64,000 bases of DNA from Hippophae tibetana (Eukaryota; Streptophyta; Magnoliopsida; Rosales; Elaeagnaceae): contig JAZDXN010000026.1 in NCBI GenBank assembly GCA_037013495.1, positions 682,001 to 746,000 of the forward strand, written 5' to 3'. The notes beneath the pieces are model-generated. The model saw only the letters and a list, made by a program, of their open reading frames with translations. It had not been told where the DNA came from and did not search any database. The translations under genes and the position numbers were made by a program. The number at the start of each line of letters is the position of its first letter. The stretch's first letter is position 1. Positions 1 through 14,121 of the stretch are shown here, piece by piece.

Positions 1-117
1 CAAAATTATATCGTTTTATATCCGTTACCGAGTATTTAATGTTTTTGACGCACCATTTTCAATTTACTTACTTCTGGTTTAATTCAATAGAGCTATACAG
101 GAGATATTGGTGCCAAC
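1..117 (+). repeat. Partial monomer at left edge
   Basis: The window opens inside a monomer, at CAAAATTATATCG, which is about two thirds of the way through the unit. The first CCTAGG anchor is at 118. A one-base T insertion is visible almost at once (TCGTTTTATATCC where other copies have TCGTTTATATCC). Confidence 0.95.
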
Positions 118-1620
118 CCTAGGTTTGATTATTTATATTTTCAATCAATCCCTATTTTTTTAAAAAAAAAATAAGAGAAGAGAAAAAAGAAAGAGGATGT
201 CGTTCATATTTTCAAAAACAAAAAAACATTTGGAAAATATTAGGTACAACTTTCAACGGAGATAACTTTTGACTCGGGTTATCGAAACAACTATTATAAT
301 ATATCAAATTGAAGCACGTATAAAATTACACAATATGTTTTTCTATTTCCAAGGAAAATCGTTTTTTTTACCCAAATTACATCGTTTATATCACTTACCG
401 AGTGTTTAAAGTTTTTGACGCACCATTTTCAATTTACTTACTTCTGCTTTAATTCAATAGAGCTATACAGGAGATATTGGTGCCAACCTAGGTTTGATTA
501 TTTATATTTTTCAATCAATCTGTATTCTTCAAAAAAAAATAAGAGAAGAGAAAAAGAAAGAGGATATCGTTCATATTTTCAAAAACAAAAAAGCATTTTA
601 TAAATATGAGTTACAACTTTCAATGGAGATAACTTTTGACTCGGGTATCAAAACCACTATTATATATATATAAAATTGAAGCACGTATAAAATTCCCACA
701 ATATGTTTTGGTATTGCCAAGGAAAATCGTTTTTTGTACCAAAAATTATATCGTTTATATCCGTTACCGAGTATTTAATGTTTTTGACGCACCATTTTCA
801 ATTTACTTACTTCTGGTTTAATTCAATAGAGCTATACAGGAGATATTGGTGCCAACCTAGGTTTGATTATTTATATTTTCAATCAATCCCTATTTTTCAA
901 AAAAAAAAATAAGAGAAAGAAGAAAAAGAAAGAGGATGTCCGTTCATATTTTTCAAAAACAAAAAAAACATTTGGTAAATATGAGTTACAACTTTCAACG
1001 GAGATAACTTTTGACTCGTGTATCGAAACAACTATTATAATATATCAAATCAAAGCTCGTATCAAATTACACAATATCTTTTTGTACTGCCAAGGAAAAT
1101 AGTTTTTGTACACAAATTACATCGTTTATATCACTTACCGAGTATTTAATGTTTTTGACGCACCATTTTCAATTTACTTACTTCTGGTTTAATTCAATAG
1201 AGCTATACAGGAGATATTGGTGCCAACCTAGGTTTGATTATTTATATTTTCAATCAATCCCTATTTTAAAAAAAAAAAAATAAGAGAAGAGAAAAAGAAA
1301 GAGGATGTCGTTCATATTTTCAAAAACAAAAAAAAACATTTGGAAAATATTAGGTACAACTTTCAACGGAGATAACTTTTGACTCGGGTATCGAAACAAC
1401 TATTATAATATATCAAATTGAAGCACGTATAAAATTACACAATATGTTTTTCTATTTCCAAGGAAAATCGTTTTTTTACCCAAATTACATCGTTATATCA
1501 CTTACCGAGTGTTTAAAGTTTTTGACGCACCATTTTCAATTTACTTACTTCTGCTTTAATTCAATAGAGGCTATACAGGAGATATTGGTGCCAACCTAGG
1601 TTTGATTATTTATATTTTCA
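1..1620 (+). other. Low-accuracy array segment, probable contig-edge indels
   Basis: The first four complete monomers are 369, 369, 371 and 368 bp, against a mean of about 363.6 bp for the other 171. The excess comes from scattered one- or two-base insertions found almost nowhere else: CCAACCCTAGG at about 113-123, GGGTTATCG near 268, an eight-T run near 362, TATATTTTTCAATC near 505, AAAATTCCCACAAT near 690, GATGTCCGTTC near 938, and TAGAGGCTATA near 1,566. There is at least one deletion (ATCGTTATATCAC near 1,489). Most affect homopolymers. This is typical of uncorrected long-read sequence where coverage falls away, so the left edge is probably near a contig end. Genuine divergence at an array edge is the alternative. 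Confidence 0.72.
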
Positions 1621-4600
1621 ATCAATCTGTATTCTTCAAAAAAAAATAAGAGAAGAGAAAAAGAAAGAGGATATCGTTCATATTTTCAAAAACAAAAAAG
1701 CATTTTATAAATATGAGTTACAACTTTCAACGGAGATAAATTTTGACTCGGGTATCGAAACCACTATTATAATATATCAAATTGAAGCACGTATAAAATT
1801 ACACAATATGTTTTTCTATTTCCAAGGAAAATCGTTTTTGTACCCAAATTACATCGTTTATATCATTTACCGAGTGTTTAAAGTGTTTGACGCACCATTT
1901 TCAATTTACTTACTTCTGCTTTAATTTAATAGAGCTATACAGGAGATATTGGTGCCAACCTAGGTTTGATTATTTATATTTTCAATCAATCTGTATTCTT
2001 CAAAAAAAAATAAGAGAAGAGAAAAAGAAAGAGGATATCGTTCATATTTTCAAAAACAAAAAAGCATTTTATAAATATGAGTTACAACTTTCAATGGAGA
2101 TAACTTTTGACTCGGGTATCGAAACCACTATTATAATATATCAAATTGAAGAACGTATAAAATTACACAATATGTTTTGGAATTTCCAAGGAAAATCGTT
2201 TTTGTACCAAAATTATATCGTTTATATCCGTTACCGAGTATTTAATGTTTTTGACGCACCATTTTCAATTTACTTACTTCTGGTTTAATTCAATAGGGCT
2301 ATACAGGAGATATTGGTGCCAACCTAGGTTTGATTATTTATATTTTCAATCAATCCCTATTTTTCAAAAAAAAAAATAAGAGAAGAGAAAAAGAAAGAGG
2401 ATGTCGTTCATATTTTCAAAAACAAAAAAAACATTTGGTAAATATGAGTTACAACTTTCAACGGAGATAACTTTTGACTCGTGTATCGAAACAACTATTA
2501 TAATATATCAAATCAAAGCTCGTATCAAATTACACAATATCTTTTTGTACTGCCAAGGAAAATAGTTTTTGTACACAAATTATATCGTTTATATCACTTA
2601 CCGAGTATTTAAAGTTTTTGACGCACCATTTTCAATTTACTTACTTCTGGTTTAATTCAATAGAGCTATACAGGAGATATTGGTGCCAACCTAGGTTTGA
2701 TTATTTATATTTTCAATCAATCCCTATTTTTCAAAAAAAAAAATAAGAGAAGAGAAAAAGAAAGAGGATGTCGTTCATATTTTCAAAAACAAAAAAACAT
2801 TTGGAAAATATTAGTTACAACTTTCAACGGAGATAACTTTTGACTCGGGTATCGAAACAACTATTATAATATATCAAATTGAAGAACGTATAAAATTACA
2901 CAATATGTTTTGGTATTTCCAAGGAAAATCGTTTTTGTACCAAAATTATATCGTTTATATCCGTTACCGAGTATTTAATGTTTTTGACGCACCATTTTCA
3001 ATTTACTTACTTCTGGTTTAATTCAATAGAGCTATAGAGGAGATATTGGTGCCAACCTAGGTTTTATTATTTATATTTTCAATCAATCCCTATTTTTCAA
3101 AAAAAATAAGAGAAGAGAAAAAGAAAGAGGATGTCGTTCATATTTTCAAAAACAAAAAAACATTTGGTAAATATGAGTTACAACTTTCAACGGAGATAAC
3201 TTTTGACTCGTGTATCGAAACAACTATTATAATATATCAAATCAAAGCTCGTATCAAATTACACAATATCTTTTTGTACTGCCAAGGAAAATAGTTTTTG
3301 TACACAAATTACATCGTTTATATCACTTACCGAGTATTTAAAGTTTTTGACGCACCATTTTCAATTTACTTACTTCTGGTTTAATTCAATAGAGCTATAC
3401 AGGAGATATTGGTGCCAACCTAGGTTTGATTATTTATATTTTCAATCAATCCCTATTTTTCAAAAAAAAAATAAGAGAAGAGAAAAAGAAAGAGGATGTC
3501 GTTCATATTTTCAAAAACAAAAAAACATTTGGAAAATATTAGTTACCACTTTCAACGGAGATAACTTTTGACTCGGGTATCGAAACAACTATTATAATAT
3601 ATCAAATTGAAGAACGTATAAAATTACACAATATGTTTTGGTATTTCCAAGGAAAATCGTTTTTGTACCAAAATTATATCGTTTATATCCGTTACCGAGT
3701 ATTTAATGTTTTTGACGCACCATTTTCAATTTACTTACTTCTGGTTTAATTCAATAGAGCTATACAGGAGATATTGGTGCCAACCTAGGTTTTATTATTT
3801 ATATTTTCAATCAATCCCTATTTTTCAAAAAAAATAAGAGAAGAGAAAAAGAAAGAGGATGTGGTTCATATTTTCAAAAACAAAAAAACATTTGGTAAAT
3901 ATGAGTTACAACTTTCAACGGAGATAACTTTTGACTCGTGTATCGAAACAACTATTATAATATATCAAATCAAAGCTCGTATCAAATTACACAATATCTT
4001 TTTGTACTGCCAAGGAAAATAGTTTTTGTACCCAAATTATATCGTTTATATCACTTACCGAGTATTTAAAGTTTTTGACGCACCATTTTCAATTTACTTA
4101 CTTCTACTTTAATTCAATAGAGCTATACAGGAGATATTGGTGCCAACCTAGGTTTGATTATATATATTTTATATCAATCTGTATTCTTCAAAAAAAATAA
4201 GAGAAGAGAAAAAGAAAGAGGATATCGTTCATATTTTCAAAAACAAAAAAGCATTTGGTAAATATGAGTTACAACTTTCAACGGAGATAACTTTTGACTC
4301 GGGTATCGAAACAACTATTATAATATATCAAATTGAAGCACATATAAAATTACACAATATGTTTTTCTATTTCCAAGGAAAATCGTTTTTGTACCCAAAT
4401 TACATCGTTTATATCACTTACCGAGTATTTAAAGTTTTTGACGCACCATTTTCAATTTACTTACTTCTACTTTAATTCAATAGAGCTATACAGGAGATAT
4501 TGGTGCCAACCTAGGTTTGATTATTTATATTTTCAATCAATCTGTATTCTTCAAAAAAAATAAGAGAAGAGAAAAAGAAAGAGGATATCGTTCATATTTT

Positions 4601-7600
4601 CAAAAACAAAAAAACATTTGGAAAATATTAGTTACAACTTTCAACGGAGATAACTTTTGACTCGTGTATCGAAACAACTATTATAATATATCAAATGAAA
4701 GCTCGTATCAAATTACACAATATCTTTTTGTACTGCCAAGGAAAATAGTTTTTGTACCAAAATTATATCGTTTATATCCGTTACCGAGTATTTAATGTTT
4801 TTGACGCACCATTTTCAATTTACTTACTTCTGGTTTAATTCAATAGAGCTATACAGGAGATATTGGTGCCAACCTAGGTTTGATTATTTATATTTTCAAT
4901 CAATCCCTATTTTTTAAAAAAAAAATAAGAGAAGAGAAAAAGAAAGAGGATGTCGTTCATATTTTCAAAAACAAAAAAACATTTGGAAAATATTAGGTAC
5001 AACTTTCAACGGAGATAACTTTTGACTCGGGTATCGAAACAACTATTATAATATATCAAATTGAAGCACGTATAAAATTACACAATATGGTTTTCTATTT
5101 CCAAGGAAAATCGTTTTTTTACCCAAATTACATCGTTTATATCACTTACCGAGTGTTTAAAGTTTTTGACGCACCATTTTCAATTTACTTACTTCTGCTT
5201 TAATTCAATAGAGCTATACAGGAGATATTGGTGCCAACCTAGGTTTGATTATTTATATTTTCAATCAATCTGTATTCTTCAAAAAAAATAAGAGAAGAGA
5301 AAAAGAAAGAGGATATCGTTCATATTTTCAAAAACAAAAAAGCATTTTATAAATATGAGTTACAACTTTCAATGGAGATAACTTTTGACTCGGGTATCAA
5401 AACCACTATTATAATATATAAAATTGAAGCACGTATAAAATTCCACAATATGTTTTGGTATTGCCAAGGAAAATCGTTTTTGTACCAAAATTATATCGTT
5501 TATATCCGTTACCGAGTATTTAATGTTTTTGACGCACCATTTTCAATTTACTTACTTCTGGTTTAATTCAATAGAGCTATACAGGAGATATTGGTGCCAA
5601 CCTAGGTTTGATTATTTATATTTTCAATCAATCCCTATTTTTCAAAAAAAAAAATAAGAGAAGAGAAAAAGAAAGAGGATGTCGTTCATATTTTCAAAAA
5701 CAAAAAAACATTTGGTAAATATGAGTTACAACTTTCAACGGAGATAACTTTTGACTCGTGTATCGAAACAACTATTATAATATATCAAATCAAAGCTCGT
5801 ATCAAATTACACAATATCTTTTTGTACTGCCAAGGAAAATAGTTTTTGTACACAAATTACATCGTTTATATCACTTACCGAGTATTTAATGTTTTTGACG
5901 CACCATTTTCAATTTACTTACTTCTGGTTTAATTCAATAGAGCTATACAGGAGATATTGGTGCCAACCTAGGTTTGATTATTTATATTTTCAATCAATCC
6001 CTATTTTAAAAAAAAAAAAATAAGAGAAGAGAAAAAGAAAGAGGATGTCGTTCATATTTTCAAAAACAAAAAAACATTTGGAAAATATTAGGTACAACTT
6101 TCAACGGAGATAACTTTTGACTCGGGTATCGAAACAACTATTATAATATATCAAATTGAAGCACGTATAAAATTACACAATATGTTTTTCTATTTCCAAG
6201 GAAAATCGTTTTTTTACCCAAATTACATCGTTTATATCACTTACCGAGTGTTTAAAGTTTTTGACGCACCATTTTCAATTTACTTACTTCTTCTTTAATT
6301 CAATAGAGCTATACAGGAGATATTGGTGCCAACCTAGGTTTGATTATTTATATTTTCAATCAATCTGTATTCTTCAAAAAAAATAAGAGAAGAGAAAAAG
6401 AAAGAGGATATCGTTCATATTTTCAAAAACAAAAAAGCATTTTATAAATATGAGTTACAACTTTCAATGGAGATAACTTTTGACTCGGGTATCGAAACCA
6501 CTATTATAATATATCAAATTGAAGAACGTATAAAATTACACAATATGTTTTGGTATTTGCAAGGAAAATCGTTTTTGTACCAAAATTATATTGTTTATAT
6601 CCGTTACCGAGTATTTAATGTTTTTGACGCACCATTTTCAATTTACTTACTTCTGGTTTAATTCAATAGGGCTATACAGGAGATATTGGTGCCAACCTAG
6701 GTTTGATTATTTATATTTTCAATCAATCCCTATTTTTTTTAAAAAAAATAAGAGAAGAGAAAAAGAAAGAGGATGTCGTTCATATTTTCAAAAACAAAAA
6801 AACATTTGGTAAATATGAGTTACAACTTTCAACGGAGATAACTTTTGACTCGTGTATCGAAACAACTATTATAATATATCAAATGAAAGCTCGTATCAAA
6901 TTACACAATATCTTTTTGTACTGCCAAGGAAAATAGTTTTTGTACCCAAATTACATCGTTTATATCACTTACCGAGTATTTAAAGTTTTTGACGCACCAT
7001 TTTCAATTTACTTACTTCTGCTTTAATTCAATAGAGCTATACAGGAGATATTGGTGCCAACCTAGGTTTGATTATTTATATTTTCAATCAATCCCTATTT
7101 TTCAAAAAAAAAAATAAGAGAAGAGAAAAAGAAAGAGGATGTCGTTCATATTTTCAAAAACAAAAAAACATTTGGAAAATATTAGTTACCACTTTCAACG
7201 GAGATAACTTTTGACTCGGGTATCGAAACAACTATTATAATATATCAAATTGAAGAACGTATAAAATTACACAATATGTTTTGGTATTTCCAAGGAAAAT
7301 GGTTTTTGTACCAAAATTATATCGTTTATATCCGTTACCGAGTATTTAATGTTTTTGACGCACCATTTTCAATTTACTTACTTCTGGTTTAATTCAATAG
7401 AGCTATACAGGAGATATTGGTGCCAACCTAGGTTTTATTATTTATATTTTCAATCAATCCCTATTTTTCAAAAAAAATAAGAGAAGAGAAAAAGAAAGAG
7501 GATGTCGTTCATATTTTCAAAAACAAAAAAACATTTGGTAAATATGAGTTACAACTTTCAACGGAGATAACTTTTGACTCGTGTATCGAAACAACTATTA

Positions 7601-10600
7601 TAATATATCAAATCAAAGCTCGTATCAAATTACACAATATCTTTTTGTACTGCCAAGGAAAATAGTTTTTGTACCCAAATTATATCGTTTATATCACTTA
7701 CCGAGTATTTAAAGTTTTTGACGCACCATTTTCAATTTACTTACTTCTACTTTAATTCAATAGAGCTATACAGGAGATATTGGTGCCAACCTAGGTTTGA
7801 TTATATATATTTTCAATCAATCTGTATTCTTCAAAAAAAATAAGAGAAGAGAAAAAGAAAGAGGATATCGTTCATATTTTCAAAAACAAAAAAGCATTTG
7901 GTAAATATGAGTTACAACTTTCAACGGAGATAACTTTTGACTCGGGTATCGAAACAACTATTATAATATATCAAATTGAAGCACATATAAAATTACACAA
8001 TATGTTTTTCTATTTCCAAGGAAAATCGTTTTTGTACCCAAATTACATCGTTTATATCACTTACCGAGTATTTAAAGTTTTTGACGCACCATTTTCAATT
8101 TACTTACTTCTACTTTAATTCAATAGAGCTATACAGGAGATATTGGTGCCAACCTAGGTTTGATTATTTATATTTTCAATCAATCTGTATTCTTCAAAAA
8201 AAATAAGAGAAGAGAAAAAGAAAGAGGATATCGTTCATATTTTCAAAAACAAAAAAACATTTGGAAAATATTAGTTACAACTTTCAACGGAGATAACTTT
8301 TGACTCGTGTATCGAAACAACTATTATAATATATCAAATGAAAGCTCGTATCAAATTACACAATATCTTTTTGTACTGCCAAGGAAAATAGTTTTTGTAC
8401 CAAAATTATATCGTTTATATCCGTTACCGAGTATTTAAGGTTTTTGACGCACCATTTTCAATTTACTTACTTCTGGTTTAATTCAATAGAGCTATACAGG
8501 AGATATTGGTGCCAACCTAGGTTTGATTATTTATATTTTCAATCAATCCCTATTTTTCAAAAAAAAAAATAAGAGAAGAGAAAAAGAAAGAGGATGTCGT
8601 TCATATTTTCAAAAACAAAAAAACATTTGGAAAATATTAGTTACAACTTTCAACGGAGATAACTTTTGACTCGGGTATCGAAACAACTATTATAATATAT
8701 CAAATTGAAGCACGTATAAAATTACACAATATGTTTTTCTATTTCCAAGGAAAATCGTTTTTTTACCCAAATTACATCGTTTATATCACTTACCGAGTGT
8801 TTAAAGTTTTTGACGCACCATTTTCAATTTACTTACTTCTGCTTTAATTCAATAGAGCTATACAGGAGATATTGGTGCCAACCTAGGTTTGATTATTTAT
8901 ATTTTCAATCAATCTGTATTCTTCAAAAAAAATAAGAGAAGAGAAAAAGAAAGAGGATATCGTTCATATTTTCAAAAACAAAAAAGCATTTTATAAATAT
9001 GAGTTACAACTTTCAATGGAGATAACTTTTGACTCGGGTATCGAAACCACTATTATAATATATCAAATTGAAGAACGTATAAAATTACACAATATGTTTT
9101 GGTATTTGCAAGGAAAATCGTTTTTGTACCAAAATTATATTGTTTATATCCGTTACCGAGTATTTAATGTTTTTGACGCACCATTTTCAATTTACTTACT
9201 TCTGGTTTAATTCAATAGGGCTATACAGGAGATATTGGTGCCAACCTAGGTTTGATTATTTATATTTTCAATCAATCCCTATTTTTTAAAAAAAAAATAA
9301 GAGAAGAGAAAAAGAAAGAGGATGTCGTTCATATTTTCAAAAACAAAAAAACATTTGGTAAATATGAGTTACAACTTTCAACGGAGATAACTTTTGACTC
9401 GTGTATCGAAACAACTATTATAATATATCAAATGAAAGCTCGTATCAAATTACACAATATCTTTTTGTACTGCCAAGGAAAATAGTTTTTGTACCCAAAT
9501 TACATCGTTTATATCACTTACCGAGTATTTAAAGTTTTTGACGCACCATTTTCAATTTACTTACTTCTGCTTTAATTCAATAGAGCTATACAGGAGATAT
9601 TGGTGCCAACCTAGGTTTGATTATTTATATTTTCAATCAATCTGTATTCTTCAAAAAAAATAAGAGAAGAGAAAAAGAAAGAGGATATCGTTCATATTTT
9701 CAAAAACAAAAAAGCATTTGGTAAATATGAGTTACAACTTTCAACGGAGATAACTTTTGACTCGGGTATCGAAACAACTATTATAATATATCAAATTGAA
9801 GCACGTATAAAATTACACAATATGTTTTTATATTTCCAAGGAAAATCGTTTTTGTACCCAAATTACATCGTTTATATCACTTACCGAGTATTTAAAGTTT
9901 TTGACGCACCATTTTCAATTTACTTACTTCTACTTTAATTCAATAGAGCTATACAGGAGATATTGGTGCCAACCTAGGTTTGATTATTTATATTTTCAAT
10001 CAATCTGTATTCTTCAAAAAAAATAAGAGAAGAGAAAAACAAAGAGCATATCGTTCATATTTTCAAAGACAAAAAAGCATTTGGTAAATATGAGTTACAA
10101 CTTTCAATGGAGATAAATTTTGACTCGGGTATCAAAACCACTATTATAATATATAAAATTGAAGCACGTATAAAATTCCACAATATGTTTTGGTATTGCC
10201 AAGGAAAATCGTTTTTGTACCAAAATTATATCGTTTATATCCGTTACCGAGTATTTAATGTTTTTGACGCACCATTTTCAATTTACTTACTTCTGGTTTA
10301 ATTCAATAGAGCTATACAGGAGATATTGGTGCCAACCTAGGTTTGATTATTTATATTTTCAATCAATCCCTATTTTAAAAAAAAAATAAGAGGAGAGAAA
10401 AAAAAGAGGATGTCGTTCATATTTTCAAAAACAAAAAAACATTTGGAAAATATGAGTTACAACTTTCAACGGAGATAACTTTTGACTCGGGTATCGAAAC
10501 AACTATTATAATATATCAAATTGAAGCACGTATAAAATTACACAATATGTTTTTCTATTTCCAAGGAAAATCGTTTTTTTACCCAAATTACATCGTTTAT

Positions 10601-11577
10601 ATCCGTTACCGAGTATTTAATGTTTTTGACGCACCATTTTCAATTTACTTACTTCTGCTTTAATTCAATAGAGCTATACAGGAGATATTGGTGCCAACCT
10701 AGGTTTGATTATTTATATTTTCAATCAATCCCTATTTTAAAAAAAAAATAAGAGAAGAGAAAAAGAAAGAGGATATCGTTCATATTTTCAAAAACAAAAA
10801 AACATTTGGAAAATATGAGTTACAACTTTCAACGGAGATAACTTTTGACTCGGGTATCGAAACAACTATTATAATATATCAAATTGAAGCACGTATAAAA
10901 TTACACAATATGTTTTTCTATTTCCAAGGAAAATCGTTTTTGTACCCAAATTACATCGTTTATATCATTTACCGAGTGTTTAAAGTTTTTGACGCACCAT
11001 TTTCAATTTACTTACTTCTGCTTTAATTTAATAGAGCTATACAGGAGATATTGGTGCCAACCTAGGTTTGATTATTTATATTTTCAATCAATCTGTATTC
11101 TTCAAAAAAAATAAGAGAAGAGAAAAAGAAAGAGGATATCGTTCATATTTTCAAAAACAAAAAAGCATTTTATAAATATGAGTTACAACTTTCAATGGAG
11201 ATAACTTTTGACTCGGGTATCGAAACCACTATTATAATATATCAAATTGAAGAACGTATAAAATTACACAATATGTTTTGGAATTTCCAAGGAAAATCGT
11301 TTTTGTACCAAAATTATATCGTTTATATCCGTTACCGAGTATTTAATGTTTTTGACGCACCATTTTCAATTTACTTACTTCTGGTTTAATTCAATAGGGC
11401 TATACAGGAGATATTGGTGCCAACCTAGGTTTGATTATTTATATTTTCAATCAATCCCTATTTTTGAAAAAAAAAATAAGAGAAGAGAAAAAGAAAGAGG
11501 ATGTCGTTCATATTTTCAAAAACAAAAGAACATTTGGTAAATATGAGTTACAACTTTCAACGGAGATAACTTTTGAC

Positions 11578-14121
11578 TCGTGTATCGAAACAACTATTAT
11601 AATATATCAAATGAAAGCTCGTATCAAATTACACAATATCTTTTTGTACTGCCAAGGAAAATAGTTTTTGTACCCAAATTACATCGTTTATATCACTTAC
11701 CGAGTATTTAAAGTTTTTGACGCACCATTTTCAATTTACTTACTTCTGCTTTAATTCAATAGAGCTATACAGGAGATATTGGTGCCAACCTAGGTTTGAT
11801 TATTTATATTTTCAATCAATCTGTATTCTTCAAAAAAAATAAGAGAAGAGAAAAACAAAGAGGATATCGTTCATATTTTCAAAAACAAAAAAGCATTTGG
11901 TAAATATGAGTTACAACTTTCAATGGAGATAAATTTTGACTCGGGTATCAAAACCACTATTATAATATATAAAATTGAAGCACGTATAAAATTCCACAAT
12001 ATGTTTTGGTATTGCCAAGGAAAATCGTTTTTGTACCAAAATTATATCGTTTATATCCGTTACCGAGTATTTAATGTTTTTGACGCACCATTTTCAATTT
12101 ACTTACTTCTCGTTTAATTCAATAGAGCTATAGAGGAGATATTGGTGCCAACCTAGGTTTGATTATTTATATTTTCAATCAATCCCTATTTTAAAAAAAA
12201 AATAAGAGGAGAGAAAAAAAAGAGGATGTCGTTCATATTTTCAAAAACAAAAAAACATTTGGAAAATATGAGTTACAACTTTCAACGGAGATAACTTTTG
12301 ACTCGGGTATCGAAACAACTATTATAATATATCAAATTGAAGCACGTATAAAATTACACAATATGTTTTTCTATTTCCAAGGAAAATCGTTTTTTTACCC
12401 AAATTACATCGTTTATATCCGTTACCGAGTATTTAATGTTTTTGACGCACCATTTTCAATTTACTTACTTCTGCTTTAATTCAATAGAGCTATACAGGAG
12501 ATATTGGTGCCAACCTAGGTTTGATTATTTATATTTTCAATCAATCTGTATTCTTCAAAAAAAATAAGAGAAGAGAAAAAGAGGATATCGTTCATATTTT
12601 CAAAAACAAAAAAGCATTTTATAAATATGAGTTACAACTTTCAATGGAGATAACTTTTGACTCGGGTATCGAAACCACTATTATAATATATCAAATTGAA
12701 GAACGTATAAAATTACACAATATGTTTTTCTATTTCCAAGGAAAATCGTGTTTGTACCCAAATTACATCGTTTATATCATTTACCGAGTGTTTAAAGTTT
12801 TTGACGCACCATTTTCAATTTACTTACTTCTGCTTTAATTTAATAGAGCTATACAGGAGATATTGGTGCCAACCTAGGTTTGATTATTTATATTTTCAAT
12901 CAATCTGTATTCTTCAAAAAAAATAAGAGAAGAGAAAAAGAAAGAGGATATCGTTCATATTTTCAAAAACAAAAAACCATTTTATAAATATGAGTTACAA
13001 CTTTCAACGTAGATAACTTTTGACTCGGGTATCGAAACAACTATTATAATATATCAAATTGAAGCACGTATAAAATTACACAATATGTTTTTCTATTTCC
13101 AAGGAAAATCGTTTTTGTACCCAAATTACATCGTTTATATCATTTACCGAGTGTTTAATGTTTTTGACGCACCATTTTCAATTTACTTACTTCTGCTTTA
13201 ATTTAATAGAGCTATACAGGAGATATTGGTGCCAACCTAGGTTTGATTATTTATATTTTCAATCAATCTGTATTCTTCAAAAAAAAAATAAGAGAAGAGA
13301 AAAAGAAAGAGGATATCGTTCATATTTTCAAAAACAAAAAAGCATTTTATAAATATGAGTTACAACTTTCAATGGAGATAACTTTTGACTCGGGTATCGA
13401 AACCACTATTATAATATATCAAATTGAAGAACGTATAAAATTACACAATATGATTTGGTATTTACAAGGAAAATCGTTTTTGTACCAAAATTATATCATT
13501 TATATCCGTTACCGGGTATTTAATGGTTTTGACGCACCATTTTCAATTTACTTACTTCTGGTTTAATTCAATAGGGCTATACAGGAGATATTGGTGCCAA
13601 CCTAGGTTTGATTATTTATATTTTCAATCAATCCCTATTTTTCAAAAAAAAAAATAAGAGAAGAGAAAAAGAAAGAGGATGTCGTTCATATTTTCAAAAA
13701 CAAAAAAACATTTGGTAAATATGAGTTACAACTTTCAACGGAGATAACTTTTGACTCGGGTATCGAAACAACTATTATAATATATCAAATCAAAGCTCGT
13801 GTCAAACTACAAAATATCTTTTGGTATTGCAAAGGAAAATCGTTTTTGTACCAAAATTATATCATTTATATCCGTTACCGGGTATTTAATGGTTTTGACG
13901 CACCATTTTCAATTTACTTACTTCTGGTTTAATTCAATAATGCTATACAGGAGATATTGGTGCCAACCTAGGTTTGATTATTTATATTTTCAATCAATCC
14001 CTATTTTTCAAAAAAAAAAATAAGAGAAGAGAAAAAGAAAGAGGATGTCGTTCATATTTTCAAAAACAAAAAAACATTTGGAAAATATTAGTTACAACTT
14101 TCAACGGAGATAACTTTTGAC
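11578..14121 (+). repeat. 7-monomer higher-order unit, copy 1 (2,544 bp)
   Basis: This copy matches the next 2.5 kb monomer by monomer at an offset of 2,544 bp. Interval lengths in copy 1 (363, 362, 359, 363, 365, 366) are repeated in copy 2 (363, 362, 359, 363, 364, 366). Shared private features include the four-base deletion monomer (12,514 and 15,058), TTTAATGG for TTTAATGT (13,520s and 16,060s), and CATTTTATAAAT with preceding ACC. The left limit is set by the first shared CTCGTGTATCG at 11,578, which matches 14,122; it is accurate to within a monomer fraction. Confidence 0.82.
12514..12872 (+). repeat. 359-bp deletion monomer (first of four)
   Basis: This T-type copy lacks four bases in the purine tract: GAGAAAAAGAGGATATCG where other copies read GAGAAAAAGAAAGAGGATATCG. 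It also carries AAATCGTGTTTGTACCC in place of AAATCGTTTTTGTACCC. The same pair of changes appears at 15,058-15,416, 19,782-20,140 and 21,231-21,589 and nowhere else in the window, so the four copies descend from one mutated monomer by segmental duplication. Confidence 0.93.
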
